A stretch of DNA of 13,560 nucleotides, taken from contig JAWVFG010000229.1 in assembly GCA_033856335.1 (NCBI GenBank), positions 1 to 13,560 of the forward strand, written 5' to 3'. Shown one piece after another: positions 8,119 through 13,560 of the stretch (position 1 is the stretch's first letter; each line of letters opens with the position of its first letter). The translations under genes were made by a program, and so were the position numbers. A model generated the notes under the pieces. It had not been told where the DNA came from. It saw only the letters and a program-made list of their open reading frames with translations, and searched no databases. Source of the DNA: DASUPK01 sp033856335 (GTDB lineage: Bacteria > Actinomycetota > Thermoleophilia > Solirubrobacterales > 70-9).

Positions 8119-9200
8119 TGCGGCGGACAGGGTGCGCCGAGCACCCTGGTGTCCGGCCGCTCGCCCTCGTAGCGCTGGATCATGCACTCGGTGGTGTCGC
8201 CGTCGCTGGTGATTGAGTAGCTGCCGAGCAGCGTGCCGTCACGCTGGGCGCCGAAGACACCATTGCGGACGTTGTCGCGGAATGACGATGCGTCCGTGCC
8301 CGCTCCGCGGATCGCCTGGAGGATCAGGTCCATTGCCTCGTAGCCGTAGGCAGCGTAGGGGCCAGGGGGGCGATGGAAGCGGTCGATGAACCAACCGCTC
8401 AGGGACCTGCCTGGCTGATTGGCCACGGCGAGCTCGGCGCGCAGCTCGCGTCGTGGCGGCGCCGGCCTGCCGCTCTGCTGAAGGATCTGGCCGCCGGAGG
8501 AGGTGACGCCTCCCGGGTAGTACACGACCGCCGCCTTCCCCACGCCGCCGGCATTTGCCATCTGGACCTGGATGCCGTGCTCGTTGGCTGCCGAGGAGAA
8601 CTCGCTCGCCATCAGGTTCTGGAACGGCGTGTCCTGGGAGATCGCAACGGCGGACTTGACGCCAAGCTCCGAGGCCCAGCTGGCTGCCGCGTCGGCGACC
8701 ACCGCGTCCGAGGGCACGGTTCGGGCGAAGTTGGGCGAGCCGGAGGGCCGGTAGCGGTCGGGCGAGTTCGGGTAGCCGGAGGCGGGCGCGGTGAGATCGA
8801 CTCCACCCGCACCCGGCGAGACCTGGACCAGCCCGGCGTCGTTCGTGATCGGCACCGAGGCGCGGGTCGGCTCCGAGTCGAGCTCGCCGATGTAGGCAGC
8901 GGCGGATGAGTCCTGCACCGCCCGCCTGGCGTTGGCCCCGACCGCTACGGGATCCCAGGGCTTCCCGTGGGCGTCGTCCAGGAAATGCGGCCGGACCTCG
9001 ATCGATCCGGCCTTCCCGTGAGCCCGCTCCAGGGCGAGCCGCGCGCCGTCGGCGGCGTCCCTGCCGTCGGGCCCCCGCGGCCCGGTCAGCGGCAGGCTGA
9101 CGTAGACCGACACCGGCGCCTCGATCTTGGCGCTGCCGGCGATACCGCATCCGGCGATGACAAGAGCGAGCAGCAGCGCCGTTAGCGCCAGGCGGGGCAT
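8115..9200 (-). CDS. Branched-chain-amino-acid-type solute-binding lipoprotein (shortened)
   Basis: 361 residues. The N-terminus is a lipoprotein signal: hydrophobic LALTALLLALVIAG then C18, with IAGC as lipobox, so the mature protein should be anchored outside the membrane. The body follows the Peripla_BP_6 pattern: VSVYVSLPLTGPRG (30-43), ADGARLALERA (50-60), AAYIGELDSE (101-110), ITNDAGLVQVSPGAG (118-132), PSGSPNFARTVPSDAVVADAAASW (152-175) and PGPYAAYGYEAMDLILQAI (279-297). Between VVYYPGGVTSSGGQIL (225-240) and WFIDRF (270-275) only about 30 residues remain, where relatives usually carry several tens more. This suggests an internal deletion in the second lobe. No permease or ATPase genes are adjacent, so the ligand and even transport function are uncertain. 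It starts 7 nt after the phosphofructokinase stop. Confidence 0.8.
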   Translation of the reverse strand: MPRLALTALLLALVIAGCGIAGSAKIEAPVSVYVSLPLTGPRGPDGRDAADGARLALERAHGKAGSIEVRPHFLDDAHGKPWDPVAVGANARRAVQDSSAAAYIGELDSEPTRASVPITNDAGLVQVSPGAGGVDLTAPASGYPNSPDRYRPSGSPNFARTVPSDAVVADAAASWASELGVKSAVAISQDTPFQNLMASEFSSAANEHGIQVQMANAGGVGKAAVVYYPGGVTSSGGQILQQSGRPAPPRRELRAELAVANQPGRSLSGWFIDRFHRPPGPYAAYGYEAMDLILQAIRGAGTDASSFRDNVRNGVFGAQRDGTLLGSYSITSDGDTTECMIQRYEGERPDTRVLGAPCPPH

Positions 9201-9207
9201 CAGCGCA

Positions 9208-10233
9208 CTAGCCGAAGAAGACCTCGGCCTCGCGGTACAGGGACTCCGGAACGGTCTTCAGCTCCGCGGTCGCCTCCGTGAGATCGACCAGCTCGATGTC
9301 GGTGCTGCGCAGCGCGGTCATCTTGCCCCACTGCCCGTCGTGTGCGGCGTCGATCGCGTGCAGGCCGAAGCGCGTTGCGAGCACCCGGTCGAAGGCGGTC
9401 GGGGTGCCACCTCGCTGGACGTGACCCAGGACCGTTGCCCGGGCCTCGTGGCCGGTGCGCTCCTCGATCTCTCCCTCCAGCCAGTGCGCGATCCCGCCGA
9501 GCCGGACGTGGCCGAAGGCGTCGAGCGGCGCACCCTCGCTGGAGAGCATCCCGCCCTTGGGCACCGCCCCCTCGGCGACCACGACGATCGGCGAATAGTG
9601 GCTCTCGAAGCGGCGGACGATGTACTCGCAGACGCGGTCGATGTCGAACTCGATCTCCGGGATCAGGATCACGTTGGCACCACCGGAGAGCCCGGCGTGG
9701 AAGGCGATCCAGCCGGCGTGGCGTCCCATCACCTCGCAGATCAACGTGCGCTTGTGGCTCTCGGCGGTCGTGTGGAGGCGGTCGATGGCGGACATCGCGA
9801 TGTTCACGGCCGTGTCGAAGCCGAAGGTGTAGTCGGTGGCAGAGAGGTCGTTGTCGATCGTCTTCGGGACTCCGACGACCTGGACGCCCTCCTCGTGGAG
9901 CCTCGCGGCTGCGCCGAGCGTGTCCTCGCCGCCGATCACGATCAGGCCGTCGACCTCATCGGCCTTCAGGTTGTCGGCGAGGCGCTGCCCACCTCCGTCC
10001 TCCTTGAAGGGGTTGGTCCGCGAGGAGCCGAGGATCGTGCCGCCGCGAGGGAGGATCCCGCGCACCTCGGGGACCCCCAGCGGCTCGCTGAGGCGCTCGA
10101 GCGGCCCGGCCCATCCATTGCGGTAACCGACGAACTCGTGCCCGTACTCCCCCACCCCCTTGCGCACGATGGCGCGGATCACCGCGTTGAGCCCGGGGCA
10201 GTCGCCGCCTCCGGTGAGAACGCCTATCCGCAC
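9208..10233 (-). CDS. pfkA: 6-phosphofructokinase, probably PPi-dependent type
   Basis: 341 residues, phosphorylating fructose 6-phosphate in glycolysis. Visible motifs are TGGGDCPGLN (7-16), RGGTILGSSRTNPF (63-76), VIGGEDTLGAA (99-109), VPKTIDNDL (122-130, catalytic D127), TAESHKRTLICEVMGRHAGWIA (156-177) and the late HVQRGGTPTAFDR. E. coli-type ATP enzymes have Gly at 104 and Gly at 124; here the positions are D104 and K124. That combination is the accepted signature of PPi-dependent enzymes such as that of Amycolatopsis, whereas ATP-dependent actinobacterial relatives keep G104. Donor preference is thus a family-based prediction. The GTG at 10233 is chosen because MRIGVLTGGG begins there and TAGATT ends exactly 6 bp upstream. 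The lipoprotein gene follows after 7 nt. Confidence 0.93.
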   Translation of the reverse strand: MRIGVLTGGGDCPGLNAVIRAIVRKGVGEYGHEFVGYRNGWAGPLERLSEPLGVPEVRGILPRGGTILGSSRTNPFKEDGGGQRLADNLKADEVDGLIVIGGEDTLGAAARLHEEGVQVVGVPKTIDNDLSATDYTFGFDTAVNIAMSAIDRLHTTAESHKRTLICEVMGRHAGWIAFHAGLSGGANVILIPEIEFDIDRVCEYIVRRFESHYSPIVVVAEGAVPKGGMLSSEGAPLDAFGHVRLGGIAHWLEGEIEERTGHEARATVLGHVQRGGTPTAFDRVLATRFGLHAIDAAHDGQWGKMTALRSTDIELVDLTEATAELKTVPESLYREAEVFFG

Positions 10234-10239
10234 GCGGTC

Positions 10240-10245
10240 AATCTA
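10240..10245 (-). promoter_or_regulatory. Putative -10 element of pfkA (TAGATT)
   Basis: TAGATT is followed by GACCGC and then the GTG start, a 6-bp spacing identical to polA, the GNAT gene and trpF. The predicted +1 coincides with the start codon. No -35 match is apparent. Confidence 0.5.
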
Positions 10246-10270
10246 CTGGGCGCAGCACCGCCGGCCTGGG

Positions 10271-10296
10271 TCAGCGCTCGGACATCTCGGCGCTGA
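10271..10296. terminator. Inverted repeat in the trp operon / pfkA gap, possible terminator
   Basis: TCAGCGC (10271-10277) and GCGCTGA (10290-10296) form a perfect 7-bp stem with a 12-nt loop. It lies 35 bp downstream of the small membrane protein's stop and upstream of the pfkA promoter, so it could end the trp transcript. There is no T-tract on the minus strand after it, so it is not a canonical intrinsic terminator. Confidence 0.35.
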
Positions 10297-10330
10297 GGAG
10301 CGGCTTCACATCGACGATCGGCGACCGGGT

Positions 10331-10495
10331 CTACGGCCGTGTCAGCCAGTCGATCAGCGGCTGGGCGTACCTGAGCAGGGCACCGGTGAAGACGCCGCCG
10401 AGGAAGAGGATCGCGTCGACTGGGCCCGGGATGCCCAGCCCGTAGGCGATCACCATCACGCAAGCACCCAGGACTGTGAAGAGGACTACCTGCAC
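10331..10495 (-). CDS. Small two-helix membrane protein, unknown function
   Basis: 54 residues from a GTG 10 nt after the trpA stop. The sequence contains two hydrophobic stretches, VVLFTVLGACVMVIAYGLGI (3-22) and VDAILFLGGVFTGALL (26-41), joined by a Pro-Gly turn, and ends in an amphipathic tail YAQPLIDWLTRP. It should sit in the cytoplasmic membrane. I do not recognise the family. The frame is open back to 10570, but that would overlap the trpA C-terminus, and its translation there is low-complexity. A TAGGCT hexamer, which includes the trpA TAG stop, ends 7 bp before the GTG, so it might have its own leaderless transcript or simply be cotranscribed with trpFBA. Small size makes the call tentative. 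Confidence 0.5.
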   Translation of the reverse strand: MQVVLFTVLGACVMVIAYGLGIPGPVDAILFLGGVFTGALLRYAQPLIDWLTRP

Positions 10496-10502
10496 GGCCG
10501 GA

Positions 10503-10508
10503 AGCCTA
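10503..10508 (-). promoter_or_regulatory. Weak candidate -10 (TAGGCT) overlapping the trpA stop
   Basis: TAGGCT, the same hexamer as before the cfa-like gene at 13209, begins with the trpA stop codon and ends 7 bp before the GTG of the small membrane protein. Position fits the window's leaderless pattern, but the overlap with a stop codon supplies half the match, so chance is likely. Confidence 0.2.
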
Positions 10509-11342
10509 TCTGGCGAGCGCGGCGCGAGTTTCGCCCAGGAACCCGCTGACCGCTGCGACGGCCGCGTCACGATCGGGTGCGTCCGCGACCTCGCGGACGA
10601 GCCTGGTCCCGATGATGATCCCGTCGGCGACCTCGCCGACGGTGGCGGCCTGCTTGGGGGTCGAGATCCCGAACCCGACCGCGACCGGAACGCCGGCCTC
10701 GGCCTTCACGGCGCCGATCAGCTCGGCGAGCTCCGGCGGCAGCTGCGCTCGCTCACCGGTCACCCCGACGGTCGAGACCAGATAGACGAACCCGTGGGCG
10801 CCCGCACAGATCCGCGCGCGGCGCTCTGGCGGGGTGGTCGGCGCCACCAGTGGGATCAGGGCCAGGCCGTGAGCGCCGAGCGACTCGGCGATCGCCCCCT
10901 GCTCCTCCAGCGGCAGGTCGGGGACGATCACGCCGGACGCCTTCGCCTCCGCGGCGAGCACGCCGAACTCCTCCACCCCCCTCGCCAGGATCATGTTGGC
11001 GTAACACATGAGCGCGACCGGGATCCGGCCCCCGACCGCCGCGCAGGTCTCGAGGACCGTTTCCAGGGTCGCTCCCGCGTCCAGGGCCGCCGTGGCGGCG
11101 GCATGGATCGTCGGGCCATCGGCGAGCGGGTCCGAGTAGGGCACGCCGAGCTCGATCAGGTCCGCCCCGGCATCGGCGTACGCGCCGGCAACGGCGGTCG
11201 CGGTCTCCTGATCGGGGAAGCCGCCCATCAGGTACGGCATCAGCGCGGCGCGCCCATCCTGACCGACCGAGTCGAACGCCGCCGCGATCCGCGCGGCGCC
11301 GTCCGTAACCGGTACGGAGGTCGAGGCGGCTCCGTCAGCCAT
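10506..11342 (-). CDS. trpA: Tryptophan synthase alpha subunit
   Basis: 278 residues, a TIM barrel cleaving indole-3-glycerol phosphate to indole and glyceraldehyde 3-phosphate; indole is channelled to TrpB in the alpha2beta2 complex. The catalytic glutamate is E64 in DLIELGVPYSDPLADGP (61-77), and the second acid D71 is in the same motif. MPYLMGGFPD (35-44), VIVPDLPLEE (138-147) and VGVTG (192-196) in the phosphate-binding side, and VAVGFGIST (220-228) with IIIGTRLV (242-249) are typical. The ATG at 11342 overlaps the trpB stop by 8 nt, so the two should be translationally coupled. It has a slightly long, Ala-rich N-terminal tail of about 15 residues. Confidence 0.96.
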   Translation of the reverse strand: MADGAASTSVPVTDGAARIAAAFDSVGQDGRAALMPYLMGGFPDQETATAVAGAYADAGADLIELGVPYSDPLADGPTIHAAATAALDAGATLETVLETCAAVGGRIPVALMCYANMILARGVEEFGVLAAEAKASGVIVPDLPLEEQGAIAESLGAHGLALIPLVAPTTPPERRARICAGAHGFVYLVSTVGVTGERAQLPPELAELIGAVKAEAGVPVAVGFGISTPKQAATVGEVADGIIIGTRLVREVADAPDRDAAVAAVSGFLGETRAALAR

Positions 11343-12510
11343 CGAGCTCGGCGAGCTTCGCCGTCACCTCGTCCATGTCCTTGTCGCCGCGCCCGGAGAG
11401 CGTGAGGACGTCGAAACCATCGCCGCCACCGTGTTCGAAGAGCCAGGCGATCGCGTGGGCGGGCTCGAGCGCGGGAATGATCCCCTCGAGCCGGGCCAGC
11501 TCGCGGAATGCCCGCAGAGCCTCGGTGTCGGTGGCTGACTCGTAGACGGCGCGGCCGGAGTCGCGGAGGTAGGCGTGCTCGGGGCCGACGCCCGGGTAGT
11601 CGAGTCCGGCGGACACGGAGTGGGCCTCGAGGATCTGCCCCTGCTCGTCGGCGAGCACCGACGAAAGCGCGCCGTGCAGGACGCCGGTCGTGCCCGCGAC
11701 GAGGGAGGCGCCGTGGTGACCGCTGTCTAGCCCCTCACCGGCGGCCTCGACCCCGATCAGCTCGACCGGGTCGTCCAGGAACGGGTAGAAGCTTCCGATC
11801 GCGTTGGAACCGCCGCCGACGCAGGCGATCACGCGGCTGGGCAGCGCCCCCTCAGCCTCCAGCGCCTGGGCGCGGGCCTCGTCGCCGATCACACGCTGGA
11901 GGTCGCGGACCAGCGCCGGGTACGGGGCGGGCCCAACCACCGAGCCGATCACGTAATGGGTGTCCTCGACCGATGCGACCCAGTCGCGGATCGCCGCGCT
12001 GACGGCCTCCTTCAGGGTCCGGGCGCCGGCCTCCACCGGGATCACCTCGGTGCCGAGCAGGCGCATCCGCTCGACGTTCGGCGCCTGGCGACGGATGTCC
12101 TCGCTGCCCATGTAGACGGCGCAGTCGAGGCCAAAGAGCGCGCAGGCCGTCGCGGTCGCGACCCCGTGCTGCCCCGCCCCGGTCTCGGCGATCACCCGGG
12201 TCTTGCCCATCCGTCGGGCGAGCAGTGCCTGTCCGACCGCGTTGTTGATCTTGTGGGCGCCGGTGTGAGCCAGGTCCTCGCGCTTCAGATAGACGCGGCG
12301 ACCGACCCGCTCGGAGAGCCGCTCGGCCAGGTAGAGCGGCGTCGGGCGGCCGACGAAGTCGCGCAGCAACGCGGCGAGCTCCGATTGGAAGCTCTCGTCC
12401 TCACGCGCCTCGGCCCAGGCGGCGGTGAGCTCGTCCAGCGCAGCGATCAGGGTCTCGGGCACGAATCGCCCGCCGTACTCGCCGAAGCGCTCCTCGACTG
12501 CCGTGCTCAT
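11335..12510 (-). CDS. trpB: Tryptophan synthase beta subunit
   Basis: 391 residues, the PLP enzyme condensing indole with serine to give tryptophan. It begins with the conserved FGEYGGRFVPETL (9-21). K87 in HTGAHKINN (82-90) is the PLP Schiff-base lysine and E109 in AETGAGQHG (108-116) the catalytic glutamate. GGGSNAIGSFYPF (232-244) binds the cofactor phosphate, and LSAGLDYPGVGPEH-like (300-312) and LSGRGDKDMD (371-380) complete the signature. Length and motifs are those of the TrpB1 type that works with TrpA, not the stand-alone TrpB2. The start overlaps the trpF stop in an ATGA arrangement. Confidence 0.97.
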   Translation of the reverse strand: MSTAVEERFGEYGGRFVPETLIAALDELTAAWAEAREDESFQSELAALLRDFVGRPTPLYLAERLSERVGRRVYLKREDLAHTGAHKINNAVGQALLARRMGKTRVIAETGAGQHGVATATACALFGLDCAVYMGSEDIRRQAPNVERMRLLGTEVIPVEAGARTLKEAVSAAIRDWVASVEDTHYVIGSVVGPAPYPALVRDLQRVIGDEARAQALEAEGALPSRVIACVGGGSNAIGSFYPFLDDPVELIGVEAAGEGLDSGHHGASLVAGTTGVLHGALSSVLADEQGQILEAHSVSAGLDYPGVGPEHAYLRDSGRAVYESATDTEALRAFRELARLEGIIPALEPAHAIAWLFEHGGGDGFDVLTLSGRGDKDMDEVTAKLAELDG

Positions 12511-13154
12511 GGCGTTGTCACCTGAGAGGGAAGCTCAACGCCGGCGGCCGCCAGAAACGCCTCGACCTTGGCGTGGTCCTTGCGCCCGGGCTCCGACTCG
12601 ACCCCGCTGACGACGTCGACGGCGAACGGCCTCACCAGGTCGATCGCCTCGGCGACGTTCTCAGGCGTGAGCCCACCCGCCAGCACCATCGGCACCTTCG
12701 AGCGGCGCTTGGCGACCAGATCCCAATCGAAGCTCTGACCGGTTCCCCCGTGGACTCCGTGCCAGTAGGCATCGAAGAGGTGGAAGTCCGTGCGAAATGC
12801 CTCGGCGGCCTGGACATCGGCGGCGCTCGTGACCCGCATCGCCTTCATCACCTTGGCCCCGGTCCGGCGTCGCGCTTCAACGCAGAACGAGGGGCCCTCT
12901 TCGCCGTGGAACTGCAGCAGGGTCAGGTTCTCGCGCTCGGCGGCATCGATGACCTCCTCGAGCGTCGGGTTGACGAACACGCCCGCGACCTCGCAGCGGC
13001 GCTTGAGCGCCGCGCCGATCTCCTCGGCGACATCGGGCTGCACGTAGCGGGGGCTGTCGCGGTGATGGATCAGCCCGATCGCCCAGGCGCCATGGGCCGC
13101 CGCGTGCTCCGCGTCGGCGAGGTTCGTCATTCCGCAGACCTTGACCTTGGTCAT
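12507..13154 (-). CDS. trpF: Phosphoribosylanthranilate isomerase
   Basis: 215 residues, a TIM barrel converting phosphoribosylanthranilate to CdRP, the third step of tryptophan synthesis. The general base is C7 in KVKVCGMTN (3-11) and the general acid D128 in HLFDAYW (125-131). GGTGQSFDW (136-144), MVLAGGLTPENV (156-167) and VDVVSGVES (179-187) are the phosphate-binding and barrel-end motifs. It is first in trpF-trpB-trpA; trpE, trpG, trpD and trpC must lie elsewhere. The ATG at 13154 follows TACCCT by exactly 6 bp, predicting a leaderless mRNA. That leaves no leader for an attenuator, T-box or TRAP site ahead of trpF at this promoter. Confidence 0.95.
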   Translation of the reverse strand: MTKVKVCGMTNLADAEHAAAHGAWAIGLIHHRDSPRYVQPDVAEEIGAALKRRCEVAGVFVNPTLEEVIDAAERENLTLLQFHGEEGPSFCVEARRRTGAKVMKAMRVTSAADVQAAEAFRTDFHLFDAYWHGVHGGTGQSFDWDLVAKRRSKVPMVLAGGLTPENVAEAIDLVRPFAVDVVSGVESEPGRKDHAKVEAFLAAAGVELPSQVTTP

Positions 13155-13160
13155 GGGTCA

Positions 13161-13166
13161 AGGGTA
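13161..13166 (-). promoter_or_regulatory. Putative -10 element of trpFBA (TACCCT)
   Basis: TACCCT is followed by TGACCC and then ATG. Spacing of 6 bp places the predicted +1 on the A of the start codon. The hexamer keeps only the T-A-T positions of the consensus, so by itself it is weak. Confidence 0.4.
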
Positions 13167-13208
13167 GGCGGATTCACCGTTTATCCATGCGAGCAGGCAT
13201 TCCGAGAG

Positions 13209-13214
13209 TAGGCT
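13209..13214 (+). promoter_or_regulatory. Putative -10 element of the cfa-like gene (TAGGCT)
   Basis: TAGGCT ends 8 bp before ATG 13223, giving a predicted 2-nt leader and no Shine-Dalgarno sequence. It shares the 68-bp divergent region with the trpF hexamer. Confidence 0.4.
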
Positions 13215-13222
13215 GCCGGTCG

Positions 13223-13560
13223 ATGACCGCGGTCGAGGGAGCCTCCAGGCGACTCGCTCTCGGCGCCTTCTCCCGGGTGCACGGCGGCAGCCTGGAGCTC
13301 GTTGAGCCGGACGGCCGCAGATTTCGATTCGGCGACGCCGCAGCCGACCTGGCGGCGACCATCAGGGTCAACTCCACTCGTTTCTACCGCGCGGTCCTCA
13401 GCGGCACCGTCGGTCTCGGCGAGGCCTACCGCGACGGCATCTGGGACTGCGACGACCTCGTCGCGCTGATCCGGATCGCCTGTCGCAACATGGGATCGCT
13501 CGATCGCTGGCGGCGGCGCCTCCACCCCCTGCTCGCGCCACTCCAGCGAACAGTTTGGCG
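13223..13560 (+). CDS. Cyclopropane-fatty-acyl-phospholipid synthase family, N-terminal part (partial)
   Basis: The frame is open from ATG 13223 to the right edge (112 complete codons) with no stop. The translation contains GGSLELVEPDGRRFRFGD (21-38), TIRVNSTRFYRAVLSGTVGLGEAYRDG (47-72) and IWDCDDLVALIRIACRN (73-89). This is the conserved N-terminal region that precedes the SAM-methyltransferase domain in the Cfa family, enzymes that methylenate or methylate unsaturated acyl chains of membrane phospholipids. The methyltransferase motifs lie beyond the window, so whether it makes cyclopropane, a methyl branch or another product cannot be judged. It diverges from trpF across 68 bp. Confidence 0.8.
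   Translation, partial: MTAVEGASRRLALGAFSRVHGGSLELVEPDGRRFRFGDAAADLAATIRVNSTRFYRAVLSGTVGLGEAYRDGIWDCDDLVALIRIACRNMGSLDRWRRRLHPLLAPLQRTVW

Noticed and set aside
9127..10296. 389-codon plus-strand open frame
   Set aside because: Antisense to pfkA. High-GC codon bias creates long antisense frames; no recognisable domain.
10476..11405. 309-codon plus-strand open frame
   Set aside because: Antisense to trpA, low-complexity Arg/Gly/Asp composition.

Overview
This is a gene-dense, high-GC chromosomal segment. Codon use, very short or overlapping gene junctions and the scarcity of Shine-Dalgarno sequences point to an actinobacterium. The pairing of an ACT-domain malic enzyme with a DUF559 endonuclease gene makes the class Thermoleophilia (Solirubrobacterales-like) my best guess, but that is inference; no rRNA or other marker is present. 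It reads as ordinary housekeeping and metabolic chromosome, with one accessory-looking gene (the DUF559 nuclease). I see no CRISPR array, tRNA, transposase or phage gene, and no gene-free stretch longer than about 200 bp.

Layout. (1) 1-821, minus: N-terminal 5'-3' exonuclease part of DNA polymerase I, running off the left edge. (2) 901-1752, minus: a lone winged-helix plus DUF559 nuclease gene, preceded by three copies of a short direct repeat (about 1779-1863). (3) 1950-3437, plus: ACT-domain malic enzyme, meeting tail-to-tail with a minus-strand pair (GNAT acetyltransferase, then a GT2-like glycosyltransferase, 5504-3434). (4) 5548-8118, plus: a TIGR01777-type nucleotide-sugar-epimerase-like protein, an MhqO-like ring-cleaving dioxygenase and an MhqD-like carboxylesterase; the last two overlap and resemble the mhqO-mhqD quinone/catechol detoxification pair of Firmicutes. 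(5) 10233-8115, minus: phosphofructokinase with the residues of PPi-dependent enzymes, followed 7 nt later by a branched-chain-amino-acid-type solute-binding lipoprotein. (6) 13154-10331, minus: trpF-trpB-trpA in overlapping order, followed by a tiny two-helix membrane protein. (7) 13223 to the right edge, plus: the N-terminus of a cyclopropane-fatty-acid-synthase-family protein, diverging from trpF.

The most general signal is in the starts. Seven genes that head transcription units have a TANNNT hexamer (actinobacterial -10 form) 6 to 10 bp before the start codon and no Shine-Dalgarno sequence. In four of them (polA, GNAT, pfk, trpF) the spacing is exactly 6 bp, so the predicted first transcribed base is the first base of the start codon. 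The glycosyltransferase, an internal operon gene, instead has a clear AAGGAG site. This implies leaderless mRNAs at operon heads. The DUF559 gene is the exception: it lacks the hexamer and has the repeat array instead.

Two convergent junctions (3434-3437 and 8115-8118) overlap by exactly four bases through their stop codons, leaving no room for intergenic terminators.
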